In this document: positions 31,046-41,800 of the stretch, piece by piece
Numbering within the stretch: the first letter of the stretch is position 1
How the letters are laid out: every line of letters starts with the position of its first letter
Origin: Acanthococcus lagerstroemiae
Taxonomy: Eukaryota; Arthropoda; Insecta; Hemiptera; Eriococcidae
Length of the DNA stretch: 64,000 nucleotides
Assembly (NCBI GenBank): GCA_031841125.1
Contig: CM063109.1
Span: 1 to 64,000, forward strand
Reading direction: 5' to 3'
Program-made: the position numbers and the translations under genes
Notes under the pieces: model-generated
What the model was told of the DNA's origin: nothing
Databases searched by the model: none
The model's input: only the letters and a program-made list of their open reading frames with translations

Positions 31046-34000
31046 ATGGAAACGATAAATAAAAAATATGCACCGAGAATGTGTATAGAGTGTAATAAAA
31101 AAATTACATACAAAAATTATGCTAGACATGTCAGATCTAAGCATGGAAGGACAACAACAACAGCAAAAGATTTAAGAAATGATTTGCGAAATTGTGGAGT
31201 GAAAGGTGTATCTAAGTTGAAAAAATCTGAATTATTGGAAATTAGAGACAAGATACAGAGACAGAGTTCGAATTTTGAGAGAGAGATTCTGAATAAATTA
31301 ACGAAAAAAGAACTCATTAAAAAAGCTGGAGAAAGAAACAAAAATTTAACTAGAGCTAAAATAATTGAAAAATTCTTACAATCTCAAAATGTAAAGTATC
31401 TCCACGAATTTAATTTCGATGATGATAGTTTTGATGAGCCTATAGTTCGTCCTAGTGTGAGAAAGATAGATGGGTGTTGGAAAAATATGGTAAATCAATT
31501 CTCTATAGTATACGAACCTGCAAAATATGATTTAAGAATTTATTTAGACAAAATTACAGAACTTCTTGATAGAATGCTTAAAAGTGAGATGAAAAAGAAA
31601 AAGGCAATAAACATAGGATTAATAGCAGTTGTAAACTATATAGAAATAGATCACACAACTGGAGATAAAATAGGTGATAAAGAGGCATATTTTCGATCAA
31701 AGCATCATATTATAGTAGATTCGAATGCAATTGAAAGTGCATTAATCTCAGCAAAAAATGAAGTTATAAAAAAGTATGAGAGTTATACTGCTCAAAATAC
31801 TAAATATAAATTTGATCAAGTTATTGAAATAAATATTCAATCTGATAAAAATGACCCTTTACGTGGTGGAACTTATATTCAATTACCCAAATTTATTCAA
31901 TCAAAAAAGTGTTGTATTAATGTGAAAAATATTCAAAATAGAAATTTTAAGTGTCTCAAGCAAGAAGATCTTAGATGCTTTGAATATGCGTTGGAAAGTA
32001 TTTTGAATTCAGTTACAAATCATGTAGATCGAGTTTCAAATTATGATATCACGAAATATGAAGAACTGAAAATGGAATATCCAGTTAATTTAATTCCAGA
32101 AAATATTAAAAAATATGAAAAATTTCTAGGTATATCTATCAATATTTATAAGTATGAGGAAGATGAAGAGGGTATTGGTCAATTTTCTTTAATTTATAAA
32201 CCAAATCATAGTGAAAACCATGTAAATTTACTACAGTATAAGGATCATATTGTTGGGATAAAAAACTTGAGTGCTCTATTAAAAGGAAAAATACATAAAT
32301 ATAATGAACATGTAGAAATTTGTATGAAATGCCATAAAAGATTTAAAGATAAATTAAAATATGAGGAACATTTAAAAAATTGTATAAATGATGAGCAAAA
32401 TATAGAAATGCCAAATGAAGAGAAGAAATTTCGAAAATATTGCACAAATGGGGCAGAACAATATCATCCATACACAGTGACGTTGGATTTTGAATGTCTA
32501 TTGGAAAAAATGCAAAAAGAAACTAAATCAACAAAATATCTCCAGAAACATATTGCTAACAGTTTTTGTTTCTATTCTGACCAACAAGGAACACAGCTGG
32601 TTAGAGACTCGAATGTACAAAACTTGATGAATCAATTCAATTCTTGGTTAATAGAACATGCTCGCGCATACAACAAGATAAGAAGAATTAATAAGCCAAT
32701 GATTTGGGGACAAGATGAAGATATCAAATTCAAAGAAACTTCTCACTGTCATTTATGTAACAAGATTCTTGCAGAAAATGAAAAAGTTAGAGATCATGAT
32801 CATTATACAGGAAAATTTCGTGGGGTAACCTGTAGAGAGTGCAACTCGCATTTAAGAATGCCAAGATTCATTCCAATTTTGATTCATAATTTAAAATACG
32901 ATTCCAAAATATTTTTACAATGGTTGTTAAAATTATTTAGTGGGAACGAGAGGGAGCCTTCTGAGAAACATGATGTGAAAATTATTGCAGAAAATTGTGA
33001 AAATTATAAAACATTTTCCAAAAAGGTGGTGATAGATCATTGTGAAGTAAAAAGAGATTCCACTTATTGCTGCACTTGTAAAAGAAAATATTGGGACAAA
33101 ATATTAAAAAAATGTTCCTCTTGTCAAGGAGAAAAACTGAAAATAAGTAGGAAAGGAGATAAAATACCTATAGAAATGGAATTTAGATTTATTGACACAT
33201 TAAATTTTGTGGGAATTAGTTTAGATCAAGCAGTAAAAAATCTAGCAGAAGTGAATGACTGTTTTTGTGCTAGGTGTAAAAAAGTACAGAAAATTAGGAA
33301 AGGACAATTTTTACCAATAAATGAGAATGGTATTTTAAAATATGCAGCAAAATGTGAAATTTGTGATTCTGAATTGACAAAACCGATTAATTATAATAAA
33401 TTTCAAAATATATTGAGAGAATTTAAAAAAGAAGACCTACATTTGGTTTTACAGAAGGGGATTTATCCTTATGACTGGGTTAGTACTTATGATAAATTCT
33501 CTGAGCAATTACCATTAGATAAAAAGGCGTGGTATTCGATGTTAAATAATAAACATATATCTGATGACGATTTATCAAAAGCAAAAAAAGTTTACAAATA
33601 TTTTGGATGTAAAAATTTTGGAGATTATCATGATTTATACTTGAAACTAGATACAATTCTCACAAAAGATATTTTTGATAATTTTAGGGAAATGTGTTAT
33701 AAACATTATGGACTAGATCCTGTATATTATATTTCAGCACCACATTTATCAGATAGTGCTTCTTTAAAATTCACGAAACAATCGCTTGAGCTAATTACTG
33801 ATCAAGAAAATTATGAAATTTATGAGAAAGGAATAAGAGGAGGGATTTCCAACATTCCTCATAGACACGCTCTTGCTAATAATTGTTACTTTTACGATGA
33901 GAAAGAAAGAAAAACGATAAAATTAAGCAAAGAAAAAGCCAAAGAGAAAGGAATTTGGGATAGTAAAAAGCATATCAGTTATATTCTATATTTAGATTGT

Positions 34001-35341
34001 AATAATTTATATGGGTGGGCTCTGAGTCAACCATTACCAACAGGTGAATTCTTGAACTATAATTTGCTAGCCCATCAAATTGAAGATGCGCAAGCAAAAA
34101 ATTCCGAAGCAAAGAAATCTTTAGAAAGCAAATTTGAAAAATTGACTTATAAACCATCAGACTTTACTCAAGATGTAATTCTTACTCTAGATGACAATGG
34201 TGAGTATGGATATACTTTTATAGCTGATCTTGAGATTCCTACAGAATTACACGAAAAATTTAAAGATTATCCCATGCTTCCAGAACAATATGTACCTAGA
34301 GAATCAGAATTGTCAGATTTTCAAAAAATTTTGATTGAACAAAAAATAGGTAATAAACCAAAAATGAGTAAATTAATAAGTACGCTACACCCAAAACATA
34401 ATTATCTCATTGATTACAGAATGTTGAAAGAATGCTTGAAACAAGGTATAGTTTTAAAGAGTATAAATAATTACATAAGATTCAAACAAAAAGCTTGGAT
34501 GAAACCATATATTGATAAGAATACAAGCTTAAGACAAAAAGCAAAAAATGATCATGAGAAAGATCTGTATAAATTACTCAATAATTCAGTCTATGAGAAA
34601 CAAATGGAGAATGTTAGAAAAAGATGTACAGTACAAATAGTGACTTCTTTAGACTCATTTCTTAAACAGAATGAGTTTGAAACAAGAGTTGTTCTTGATG
34701 AAGAAACTGTTTTACTTCACATTCAAAATAAGAAAGTAAAGTTGAATAAACCAATATTTGGGGGGTTTGTTGTTCTGGAGTTGTCAAAATTATTAATGTT
34801 CCAGTTCTACTACAATGTTTTAAAAACGAAATATGGAGACAAAATAAGATTATTAGGAACTGATACAGATTCATTGATTGTTTATATAGAATGTGATGAT
34901 GTTTATGAGGACATAAAAGAGAATCTAGATTATTACGACACTTCAGATTATTTAATGGATTGGATGCCTCAAGTAAACAAAAAAGTTCCAGGATTATTCA
35001 AGGATGAATACTTAGGAATCCCAATAAGAGAGTGGGTAGGACTAAGATCAAAAATGTACTCCTTCAGAAACGACACATCGAAAGAGAAAAAAGTGTGTAA
35101 GGGAATTAAAAGATCGAATATAGAAAGAATGAAATTTGAAATGTACAAAAACTGTTTGTTCAATAGCAAGCAAACTAAGGAAATTGTGCATGGAATTGTT
35201 GCCAAAAAGCTGAAATTGTATACTATATCAATCAATAAAATTGCACTATCTCCTTATGATGATAAAAGATACTTAATTGATGAAATGAATACACTTCCAT
35301 ATGGCTATAAAAAATATTGTATAATAAATGAAACGAACTAA
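31046..35341 (+). CDS. Protein-primed family-B DNA polymerase of Maverick C (about 1431 aa)
   Basis: Replicates the linear element; intact. I choose ATG 31046, within TATATATAATAAAATGG, rather than the TTG-opened frame at 31010. Order by residue: C2H2-like finger (CIECNKKI...HVRSKH, 9-30); SAP-like LTKKELIKKAG (about 90); second finger with CMKCHKRF (about 423); exonuclease motif LDFECLLEK (about 479); endonuclease-VII-like Zn/HNH insert (CHLC then RDHDHYTGKFRG, about 566-596); IPILIHNLKYDSK (about 610); Cys-rich pairs at 670-690 and 745-775; Pol motif A DCNNLYGWALS (about 983); motif B NNSVYEKQ (about 1180), where Glu replaces the usual Gly; motif C GTDTDSLIVY (about 1271); EWVGLRSKMYS (about 1330). 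The last 14 bases overlap the ATPase gene. Confidence 0.95.
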   Translation: METINKKYAPRMCIECNKKITYKNYARHVRSKHGRTTTTAKDLRNDLRNCGVKGVSKLKKSELLEIRDKIQRQSSNFEREILNKLTKKELIKKAGERNKNLTRAKIIEKFLQSQNVKYLHEFNFDDDSFDEPIVRPSVRKIDGCWKNMVNQFSIVYEPAKYDLRIYLDKITELLDRMLKSEMKKKKAINIGLIAVVNYIEIDHTTGDKIGDKEAYFRSKHHIIVDSNAIESALISAKNEVIKKYESYTAQNTKYKFDQVIEINIQSDKNDPLRGGTYIQLPKFIQSKKCCINVKNIQNRNFKCLKQEDLRCFEYALESILNSVTNHVDRVSNYDITKYEELKMEYPVNLIPENIKKYEKFLGISINIYKYEEDEEGIGQFSLIYKPNHSENHVNLLQYKDHIVGIKNLSALLKGKIHKYNEHVEICMKCHKRFKDKLKYEEHLKNCINDEQNIEMPNEEKKFRKYCTNGAEQYHPYTVTLDFECLLEKMQKETKSTKYLQKHIANSFCFYSDQQGTQLVRDSNVQNLMNQFNSWLIEHARAYNKIRRINKPMIWGQDEDIKFKETSHCHLCNKILAENEKVRDHDHYTGKFRGVTCRECNSHLRMPRFIPILIHNLKYDSKIFLQWLLKLFSGNEREPSEKHDVKIIAENCENYKTFSKKVVIDHCEVKRDSTYCCTCKRKYWDKILKKCSSCQGEKLKISRKGDKIPIEMEFRFIDTLNFVGISLDQAVKNLAEVNDCFCARCKKVQKIRKGQFLPINENGILKYAAKCEICDSELTKPINYNKFQNILREFKKEDLHLVLQKGIYPYDWVSTYDKFSEQLPLDKKAWYSMLNNKHISDDDLSKAKKVYKYFGCKNFGDYHDLYLKLDTILTKDIFDNFREMCYKHYGLDPVYYISAPHLSDSASLKFTKQSLELITDQENYEIYEKGIRGGISNIPHRHALANNCYFYDEKERKTIKLSKEKAKEKGIWDSKKHISYILYLDCNNLYGWALSQPLPTGEFLNYNLLAHQIEDAQAKNSEAKKSLESKFEKLTYKPSDFTQDVILTLDDNGEYGYTFIADLEIPTELHEKFKDYPMLPEQYVPRESELSDFQKILIEQKIGNKPKMSKLISTLHPKHNYLIDYRMLKECLKQGIVLKSINNYIRFKQKAWMKPYIDKNTSLRQKAKNDHEKDLYKLLNNSVYEKQMENVRKRCTVQIVTSLDSFLKQNEFETRVVLDEETVLLHIQNKKVKLNKPIFGGFVVLELSKLLMFQFYYNVLKTKYGDKIRLLGTDTDSLIVYIECDDVYEDIKENLDYYDTSDYLMDWMPQVNKKVPGLFKDEYLGIPIREWVGLRSKMYSFRNDTSKEKKVCKGIKRSNIERMKFEMYKNCLFNSKQTKEIVHGIVAKKLKLYTISINKIALSPYDDKRYLIDEMNTLPYGYKKYCIINETN

Positions 35342-35999
35342 AATACAGAATAAGACTGAAGTTTTAAACTTTGATAATAGTGTTCCAACTTGTAGATTGA
35401 AGGAAGTGTTTCCTAATATAATGAGATGTTGTATATGTGGTCCTAGTGGGTCTGGGAAAACGAATGTTTTATTGACTATATTAGTGGATAGACCATTACC
35501 TGATAATGTATATTTATGTTCAAATACTTCTTATCAACCAAAGTATGAAAAGTTTCGCAAAATATTGCAAAACAAGAAACTTAAAAACAAAAAATTTCAT
35601 ACAGTATCACTCGAGGATTTGCCAGACCCTAATAAAATAGAAGAAGGATCAGTAGTAATCTTTGATGATATCTACACAGAAAACCATGATAAAATAGGTA
35701 AATATTATTCATGGAGTCGTCATAATGATATTTCATGCTACTATTTATCCCAAACATATTCAAAAATTCCAAAACAACAGATTAGAGATAATTTTAATTA
35801 CTTAATTCTTTTTGAACAAGATCTTACCAATCTGACACATATTTATAACGAATATGCTAGGACCATAACATTTAATCAGTTCAAATCAATATGTAATGAT
35901 TGCTGGCAAAAACCGTATGACTTTGTAGTTATAGATAAAGAATGTGATCAGAAAAATGGTAGGTTCAAATACAAATTTGAGGAAAATTTTATATTATAA
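35328..35999 (+). CDS. A32/FtsK-type genome-packaging ATPase of Maverick C (223 aa)
   Basis: P-loop ATPase of the A32/HerA-FtsK packaging class used by Polintons and related DNA viruses. Walker A GPSGSGKT at residues 38-45; Walker B VVIFDD at 109-114; then SRHNDISCYYLSQTYSKIPK, with a sensor-like Gln, and RDNFNYLILFEQD. Length is normal for the family. The ATG overlaps the polymerase end by 14 bases and lies in TATAATAAATG. The TAA stop is directly followed by the ATG of the next gene. Overlap and shared motifs suggest coordinated late expression. No lesions. Confidence 0.93.
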   Translation: MKRTKIQNKTEVLNFDNSVPTCRLKEVFPNIMRCCICGPSGSGKTNVLLTILVDRPLPDNVYLCSNTSYQPKYEKFRKILQNKKLKNKKFHTVSLEDLPDPNKIEEGSVVIFDDIYTENHDKIGKYYSWSRHNDISCYYLSQTYSKIPKQQIRDNFNYLILFEQDLTNLTHIYNEYARTITFNQFKSICNDCWQKPYDFVVIDKECDQKNGRFKYKFEENFIL

Positions 36000-36002
36000 A
36001 TG
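35990..36002 (+). promoter_or_regulatory. TATTATAAATG motif fusing ATPase stop and next start
   Basis: TAA (35997-35999) ends the ATPase and ATG starts at 36000, both within TATTATAAATG. The same arrangement occurs at 36841-36851 (TATAATAAATG), 49799-49809 (ACTATAAATG) and 50541-50554 (ACTATAAATG). Confidence 0.65.
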
Positions 36003-36845
36003 AGAAAGCTAACAGATTATAATTCAAATGATATTGATTTTGTTGTAAAACAACGTGCACTTCTACAAAAAAATATTGAATGTGCAAAGTTAGGTCAAGT
36101 GAATAGAAAACTAGAAATGGAAGAAAACTATAAACCAATCATTGATACTATAAAAGACCTTAAGCCTCTAATACAACAACCAGTATTACCTATGATTGCT
36201 GACAAACCAAGAGAAATTACCTATGAACGGTCAGAGGAAACACCAGGATTTGATATGTCTCAAAGTCTTGCATGTAGATATTTGTCTTACTATACTAATA
36301 AAAAAATACCTACTGATTCAACTTTTGGTATTAGATACGAAAATAAAGATTATTATATAGGAAATGCACGACTCATGGAAGTTCATCATTATGCTGATAA
36401 TGATCGTGCTGATATTAAGCTAAGTAATGACACTACCCTTTATCCAGGAACACAAGGACTATGGGAATTACTAACTATGCAAAAACCTGAAAATTATACT
36501 GATGAAGACCTGAAAAATTATCAAAAAATTATTCTCAGTACAGAATCTTATCGTTCTGAGAATGGACAAATTAAAAGTAGTCGTGGGTACAAATATTTAA
36601 ATTTCATCCAACCTATGTTGATTGAGAAGGAACTCATACTTTCACATCGTGGCTCTGGTCTTAAGAAAATTTATACCAATCAGACTGATTATAAATACTG
36701 GAACGATCCTAAAGAATTAATTGATCGATTTACAATACTGAAAGGTATGTGGGAAGCAGGTAATCATAATCCACAAATATTCAATGAAATGACCAACATT
36801 CGAGAGGAACTGATAGAAGCCAAAAAAAATTTAAAAACCTTATAA
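36000..36845 (+). CDS. Conserved Maverick protein of unknown function (281 aa)
   Basis: Intact version of the gene split by the mariner in element A. Residues 1-55 are charged and helical. TFGIRYENKDYYIGN (about 105-120) and a GTQGLWELLTMQKPENY block (about 150-166) are the best conserved parts. SYRSENGQIKSSRGYKY follows, then a GSGLKK linker and a helical tail. The pairing of Tyr/Trp-rich YWNDPKELIDRF with a final helix recurs in A. No enzyme motif is visible. I recall similar uncharacterised proteins from arthropod genomes but know no function. The constant place after the ATPase suggests packaging, portal-like or virion assembly work, which is inference only. Confidence 0.75.
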   Translation: MRKLTDYNSNDIDFVVKQRALLQKNIECAKLGQVNRKLEMEENYKPIIDTIKDLKPLIQQPVLPMIADKPREITYERSEETPGFDMSQSLACRYLSYYTNKKIPTDSTFGIRYENKDYYIGNARLMEVHHYADNDRADIKLSNDTTLYPGTQGLWELLTMQKPENYTDEDLKNYQKIILSTESYRSENGQIKSSRGYKYLNFIQPMLIEKELILSHRGSGLKKIYTNQTDYKYWNDPKELIDRFTILKGMWEAGNHNPQIFNEMTNIREELIEAKKNLKTL

Positions 36846-36848
36846 TAA

Positions 36849-37377
36849 ATGTTTACTAGAAAAAATCATCATTATTTGTATGAATCAGTTGAAAAAATTC
36901 AGAATAACACGGGGAAAATCTTAGAGTCTGTTCTGAAAATTGTCATAAAAGATGTTAGCGAAATTTCAGATATGATAATACAATGTATAAAAAATGTCAT
37001 TAATAATGAAAATTATACTGTTGGTATAATAGAGTATGCTAATGGTGTGAAAGAGTACATAAACAATATAAAGGATAACACAAGCAGTATTTTACCACAA
37101 CTGAAAAAGATTACTGAACATGATCAATCAGCTGTAACTGAACTGAAAAATATTACGCGGCAGGTAGTTGGATTGGCTGCCACCTGCGAGAATTCACTTT
37201 TCAATATTACCCAATTAGGAGCAATTTTAACAGAATTGAAAAATATATCAAAAACAAATCAAAATATTCAGAAAATATTGGAGGAAAATGTTCAAGAAAT
37301 ATTGGAGGGAAATTTACCACAAAAAATTGAAAATATTCAGAAAATATTGGAGAAAAATTCACAAACAACTGAAAATA
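36849..37377 (+). pseudogene. Coiled-coil, repeat-tailed protein of Maverick C, 5' part, cut by gypsy insertion
   Basis: The first 176 codons of a gene whose 3' part is at 46783-47010. It starts 3 bases after the previous stop in TATAATAAATG. Composition is helical with many Asn, Ile and Lys, and regular I/L spacing (SISEISDMIIQ-like helices), then degenerate 15-residue repeats of the type NIQKILEENLPQTNE. Length and repeat tail resemble trimeric fibre or tail-spike shafts, so a receptor-binding fibre is possible. The gypsy insertion at AATA (37374-37377) puts a stop two codons later. Because the insertion is very young, the gene was probably intact until recently. Confidence 0.6.
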
Positions 37378-38511
37378 TGTGACAGGTTGGCAAAAACAGT
37401 CCCGGATAGACTGCCAAACTGCACATTGTTGTATAAAAACCATAAAAACGCTGATTTGTATACAACACTCTAATAAGATAGTTTCGACTCTGTACTGACA
37501 AAACGAGCAAAATTGAATCTCTGTAAACAGAAGCATCCTGCAAAACAGTCACAGAACTTGGTAGAACAGCCAAAAGGAAACATGGGGAGGGGGCAAAACC
37601 AAAAACAAGAAAAATAAAACCTCCACTGGGTTACAGTGGGCATCAGGAAAACATCCTGGATGAGGAAAGTTGTTCCCAAGTCTGCAAAAACCCTGTTTGC
37701 ACTCGTGCACACAGAAAAAAAACACAAAATTTCAACATGCTGGATCAGTACAGAATCAAAATCTACTCATACTGACGTAAGAAAACTCGGAGGGAGCATT
37801 AGGCTGTACAATTAAAACAAGTTTGAACTGTATTTACTAAAATTTTGAAATTTTGAATAGTTTCTTCATGAGGTGAGTAAAAGAAGTTGCTCTGCCCAAC
37901 CTTCAATCATCGGGATGACTCCCAGGTCGCAACAACTAAGTACCTACATCGTGAATCTTACCCACAAACGCTCAAATTAGATTGCCTGCACTCACATTTT
38001 CAGGCAAGCCACTGTTCACCTAGCCATGCTGGCGAAAATTTAACCGCGCATCACTTCCGTAGCATAAAATACGCGAAATATACTTGAAAATTTGATCATA
38101 CTCTGAATCATTTTAATAATTTTATCGCACGCACATAGAGAGGAAAAAACGGTCGATCCGCGATGTCGATCGTCGAACGGCTCGAACGTACTCGCTTTCT
38201 ACCTAAAAACTAAAAGTCGCTGCAACCCGACGAGGATCAGGCAGAGAGAAAAAAAAAAAAAAAAAAAAGGATATGGGAGGCAATGATGTCAAGGACAGTT
38301 TGATTGTGAAGGAAAAGGATGGACGAAAGGGTGAGATCGGACGAGAAATGCACGTGGCTACAGCGACTATACGTCTAAATATAGATGTACACAAAAAATT
38401 CCGAATTCCAACCTAGGTTGCTACGCGTATCTGGCCGAAAGCGATCGCGGAGATCGAGAAGAACGAATTTTGAAATCAAAAAAATGTGCAGACCAAGTCC
38501 CACCTGTCACA
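37378..38511 (-). repeat. 3' LTR of the gypsy element
   Basis: 1134 bp, TGTGACAGG...CCTGTCACA, essentially identical to 45649-46782. The only difference I see is in the A run near 38245 (an uninterrupted run here, one C in the other copy). Small frames inside are not genes. Confidence 0.95.
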
Positions 38512-38888
38512 TTAGCTCCCCCCCAGAACTCGATCAATTTCATTCCCAAGGGAAGAATTTATCGAAGTTCGAGGAAAACTACTGCACAGTTTTTTATACA
38601 CAACGAACCTAGGTTGGATCACAATACAAAAAAGAAAATAATACAATAATATAAATCAAAAAATCGGAGACAAAAAATTTAAAATAGGTTGAAGCCAAAG
38701 GAATAATATATGTATAAGTAATGAATAAACATAAGTACCTGTACTAAAAATAAGAAAAAAATAAATGGACCAGAAAACAGTACAGCCGGTACGGATATTT
38801 GTAAATGGAATCATGAAACGTAAATAATGAAAATAAAAAATAAAATTTATACGTGAGAACGAACTTATGATAATTTGAACTAATTAAT
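38512..38888 (-). other. 3' untranslated region and polypurine tract of the gypsy element
   Basis: Between the Pol stop and 3' LTR. On the minus strand TGGGGGGAGCTAA lies directly before the LTR and is the likely polypurine primer for plus-strand DNA. The rest is AT-rich with no gene. Confidence 0.7.
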
Positions 38889-41800
38889 CTAATCGGAATC
38901 TTTATCAGAAGAGTCACCATCAGGAATACTTGGCTTCAGTTCCTTGACATTTTTATGGATCACTTCACCAGTGATTTGATGTTGGACAGCATACATGTTC
39001 GGACTTGGTTCAGCAACAACAACATATGGTCCAGCAAACAGATGGGCTAATTTGGCGTTGAAGTTGCGGAATTTGTCAGACTGGCGATGTTGTTTGACAT
39101 ACACAATGTCACCCGGTTGGTAGGCAGCATTGTCACGATTCTGGTTGTGCTTTCTTTCTCGTTCGGCTATTACTTTTTGTGTGTGTTTCCGAGCTTCCTC
39201 GGATGCGTCGTAAACCGAGTTGTCAAAAAGTGAAGTACTGCAATGTTCTTCCATCTTACATAGGAGAAGGTATGGCGGTTTCTTTCCCGTGAACAACTCG
39301 TAGGGTGTTGTACCAGCAGTGCAGCTTACTACTGAATTTATGCGACTCTCAATATCAGGTAGATGACGCACCCAGTCTTGTTGGCTGTTGTTTGTATGGA
39401 TCCGCAACAAGTCACCGATTTGTTTCATTGTGGTTTCTGATGGGTTGGCACCAGGATTATAGCCAGATGTGTGAAGGACACGAACGCCCTTCTTCTCCCA
39501 GAAAGTGTACCAAGCCTTAGAGGTCAGGCTAGCTGCATTATCGGAGCAGATGGCTTGGGGAGTGCCACAAGTTTTGACAAATTTTTCGGCTGCGTAGATG
39601 GCACTTGCTGTAGACTGGAATTTGGTGGCATAAAGTTTGACAAACCGTGTAGCAGTATCCTTGAAGACTAGAATACTTGACATGCCAAAAATACCTTGAG
39701 GTAATGGGCCATAAAAATCACAGCTAACATGTTCCAATTTACATTCAGCTTTAACTGGGACATATTTACCATATCTCCTCTTACCAAATTTTGCCCAGTT
39801 GCACTCACGACACCTAGATGTAAACAACCGTACGTCCTTTTGCATAGAGGGCCACATAAACTCTGATCTAATCGCTAAGTAGGTTTTTTCTGAGCCAGGG
39901 TGACCATAATAACGATGAAAAAAATCAATCAGGTCGCTGCGGTATGTACGTGGAATAACTGGTCGGAACACATTTCTAGTAACGCGATACAGGAGGAGGT
40001 ATTTTTGAAAATACCAATATCTTCCAAATTGATATTTTGGTTTCTGTAGGCACTTGTTGATCACATGGTGGAGGTCATTGTCATTCAACTGATGTTGGTC
40101 TAGATTTTGAATGATATATACAAGTGTTGGAGGTACTTGAACACCAAAGAATTCGAGGTGTACATCACTAATTTCAACCGGGTAGACTTTTCCACAATAA
40201 TTGACTTTGCGAATCTTAATCAGATCTCTATGGAAGCGTGACAGAGCGTCTGCAACTGGGTTTTTTTCAGCTTTAATATATTTGATCTGAACATCAAACA
40301 TGTTAAGGAACAGCAACCACCTGTTCAGTCTTGAAGAAAGATGTGACTGTGGTTGTCGCACAAACTGTAGTGAGGCGTGGTCGGTGTATACAATAACCTT
40401 ATAGCCAGTCAACCAGTAATAAGCTTTTCGCAAACTGTAAACAATAGCTAACAGTTCCTTCTCGGTTACGGTGTAGTTCAGCTCAGCCTTTTGCAAGACC
40501 CGGGACATGAAGGCTAGAGGTACAGGATTTTCAATTTTGGTTCCAAGCTCAGTGACGGATTCTTCAATTTGGTACAGCGCACCGGCTATACATATGGATG
40601 AAGCATCTGTCATGAGGTAGAAGGTTTTGGACCAGTCTGGGTGAGCGTTGAGTGTGCACTCAGCAAGTTTCACTTTGATATTCTTAAACGATCGATCATG
40701 ATCTTCAGTCCAGATAAATGGGTGACCTTTCTTTGTGAGGTTGGAAAGTTGAGCTGAATCTTGACTCATTGCTGGTATATGCGAGCGCCAAAAATTAACA
40801 CAACCAAAAAAAGATTGTACTTCTTTGACATTCCTAGGAACTGGATAAGTCTCAATGGCCTTGACTTTATCTCTGTCGGGTCTTACACCCTGTTTGTCAA
40901 TGATCAGGCCAAGGAAACGCACTTCGGATTTCATCCATGAGTATTTCTCAATAGTAAGCGTCATATTTGCTTTTTCCACACACTTAAGTGCTCTTTCGAC
41001 ATCTTTTAAATGACATTCGAGTAACTGGCTATGGTTTAGAATATCGTCAACATATTGGATTACACAGTCTTCTAAACCTTCAAAAACCTGGTGAAGTGCA
41101 TGTAAGAAACCTTGAAGTGAGTCCTTAGTACCAAATGGAAGCCGATTAAAATGGTATACTTTTCCTCCAAAGGAAAACGCAGTCAACTTTCTGGAATCTT
41201 CGTGCAGCCTGATTTGGAGAAAACCAGAGACAAAATCAAGTTTTGTAAAAACCTTTGAACCACACAATTTGGCCCTTATTTCTTCCATTTTGGGAACATA
41301 GTCTCCTTTGGCCTCTATAACCTGGTTCAAATTTCGATAATCTCCACACGGTCTTATATCACCATTGGGTTTCAGCACGATAGTAAGTGGGTTTCGATAC
41401 TGCGAATCAGATTCTTCAATAATTCCTGAAAATTTCCAATCGGACAGCATTCTAGTTAGCTTTTCTTCATGGACCTTCGGGATTGGATAGGTCTTTTTGA
41501 ATATTTTGTGGTCTGGAATGATCTTAAATTGATGAGTATACCGATTACATTCACCAATTCGCTCTCTGAAAGCTCGGACATTATTTCTCATGATTTTCTT
41601 CAGAACTTCTTTCTCATTTGAAGTCAGAGCCCCTTGCTCATTAACAGTTTTCTCTATTTTGTTATATAGGTACTCCGTATCAGAAATATGGCGTAGTTCG
41701 CTAATCTGTGTTGATTCCTTGATCAATGCAGCTTCGCAGTCAATTGAGAAATCTTTTTTTCGGAAAATGAGCCTTTTCTGAGTATTGTCTACCAAGACCC

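Noticed and set aside
37887..38087. Frames repeated at 46158-46358 and nearby
   Set aside because: They lie inside the gypsy LTRs and are identical only because the LTRs are.
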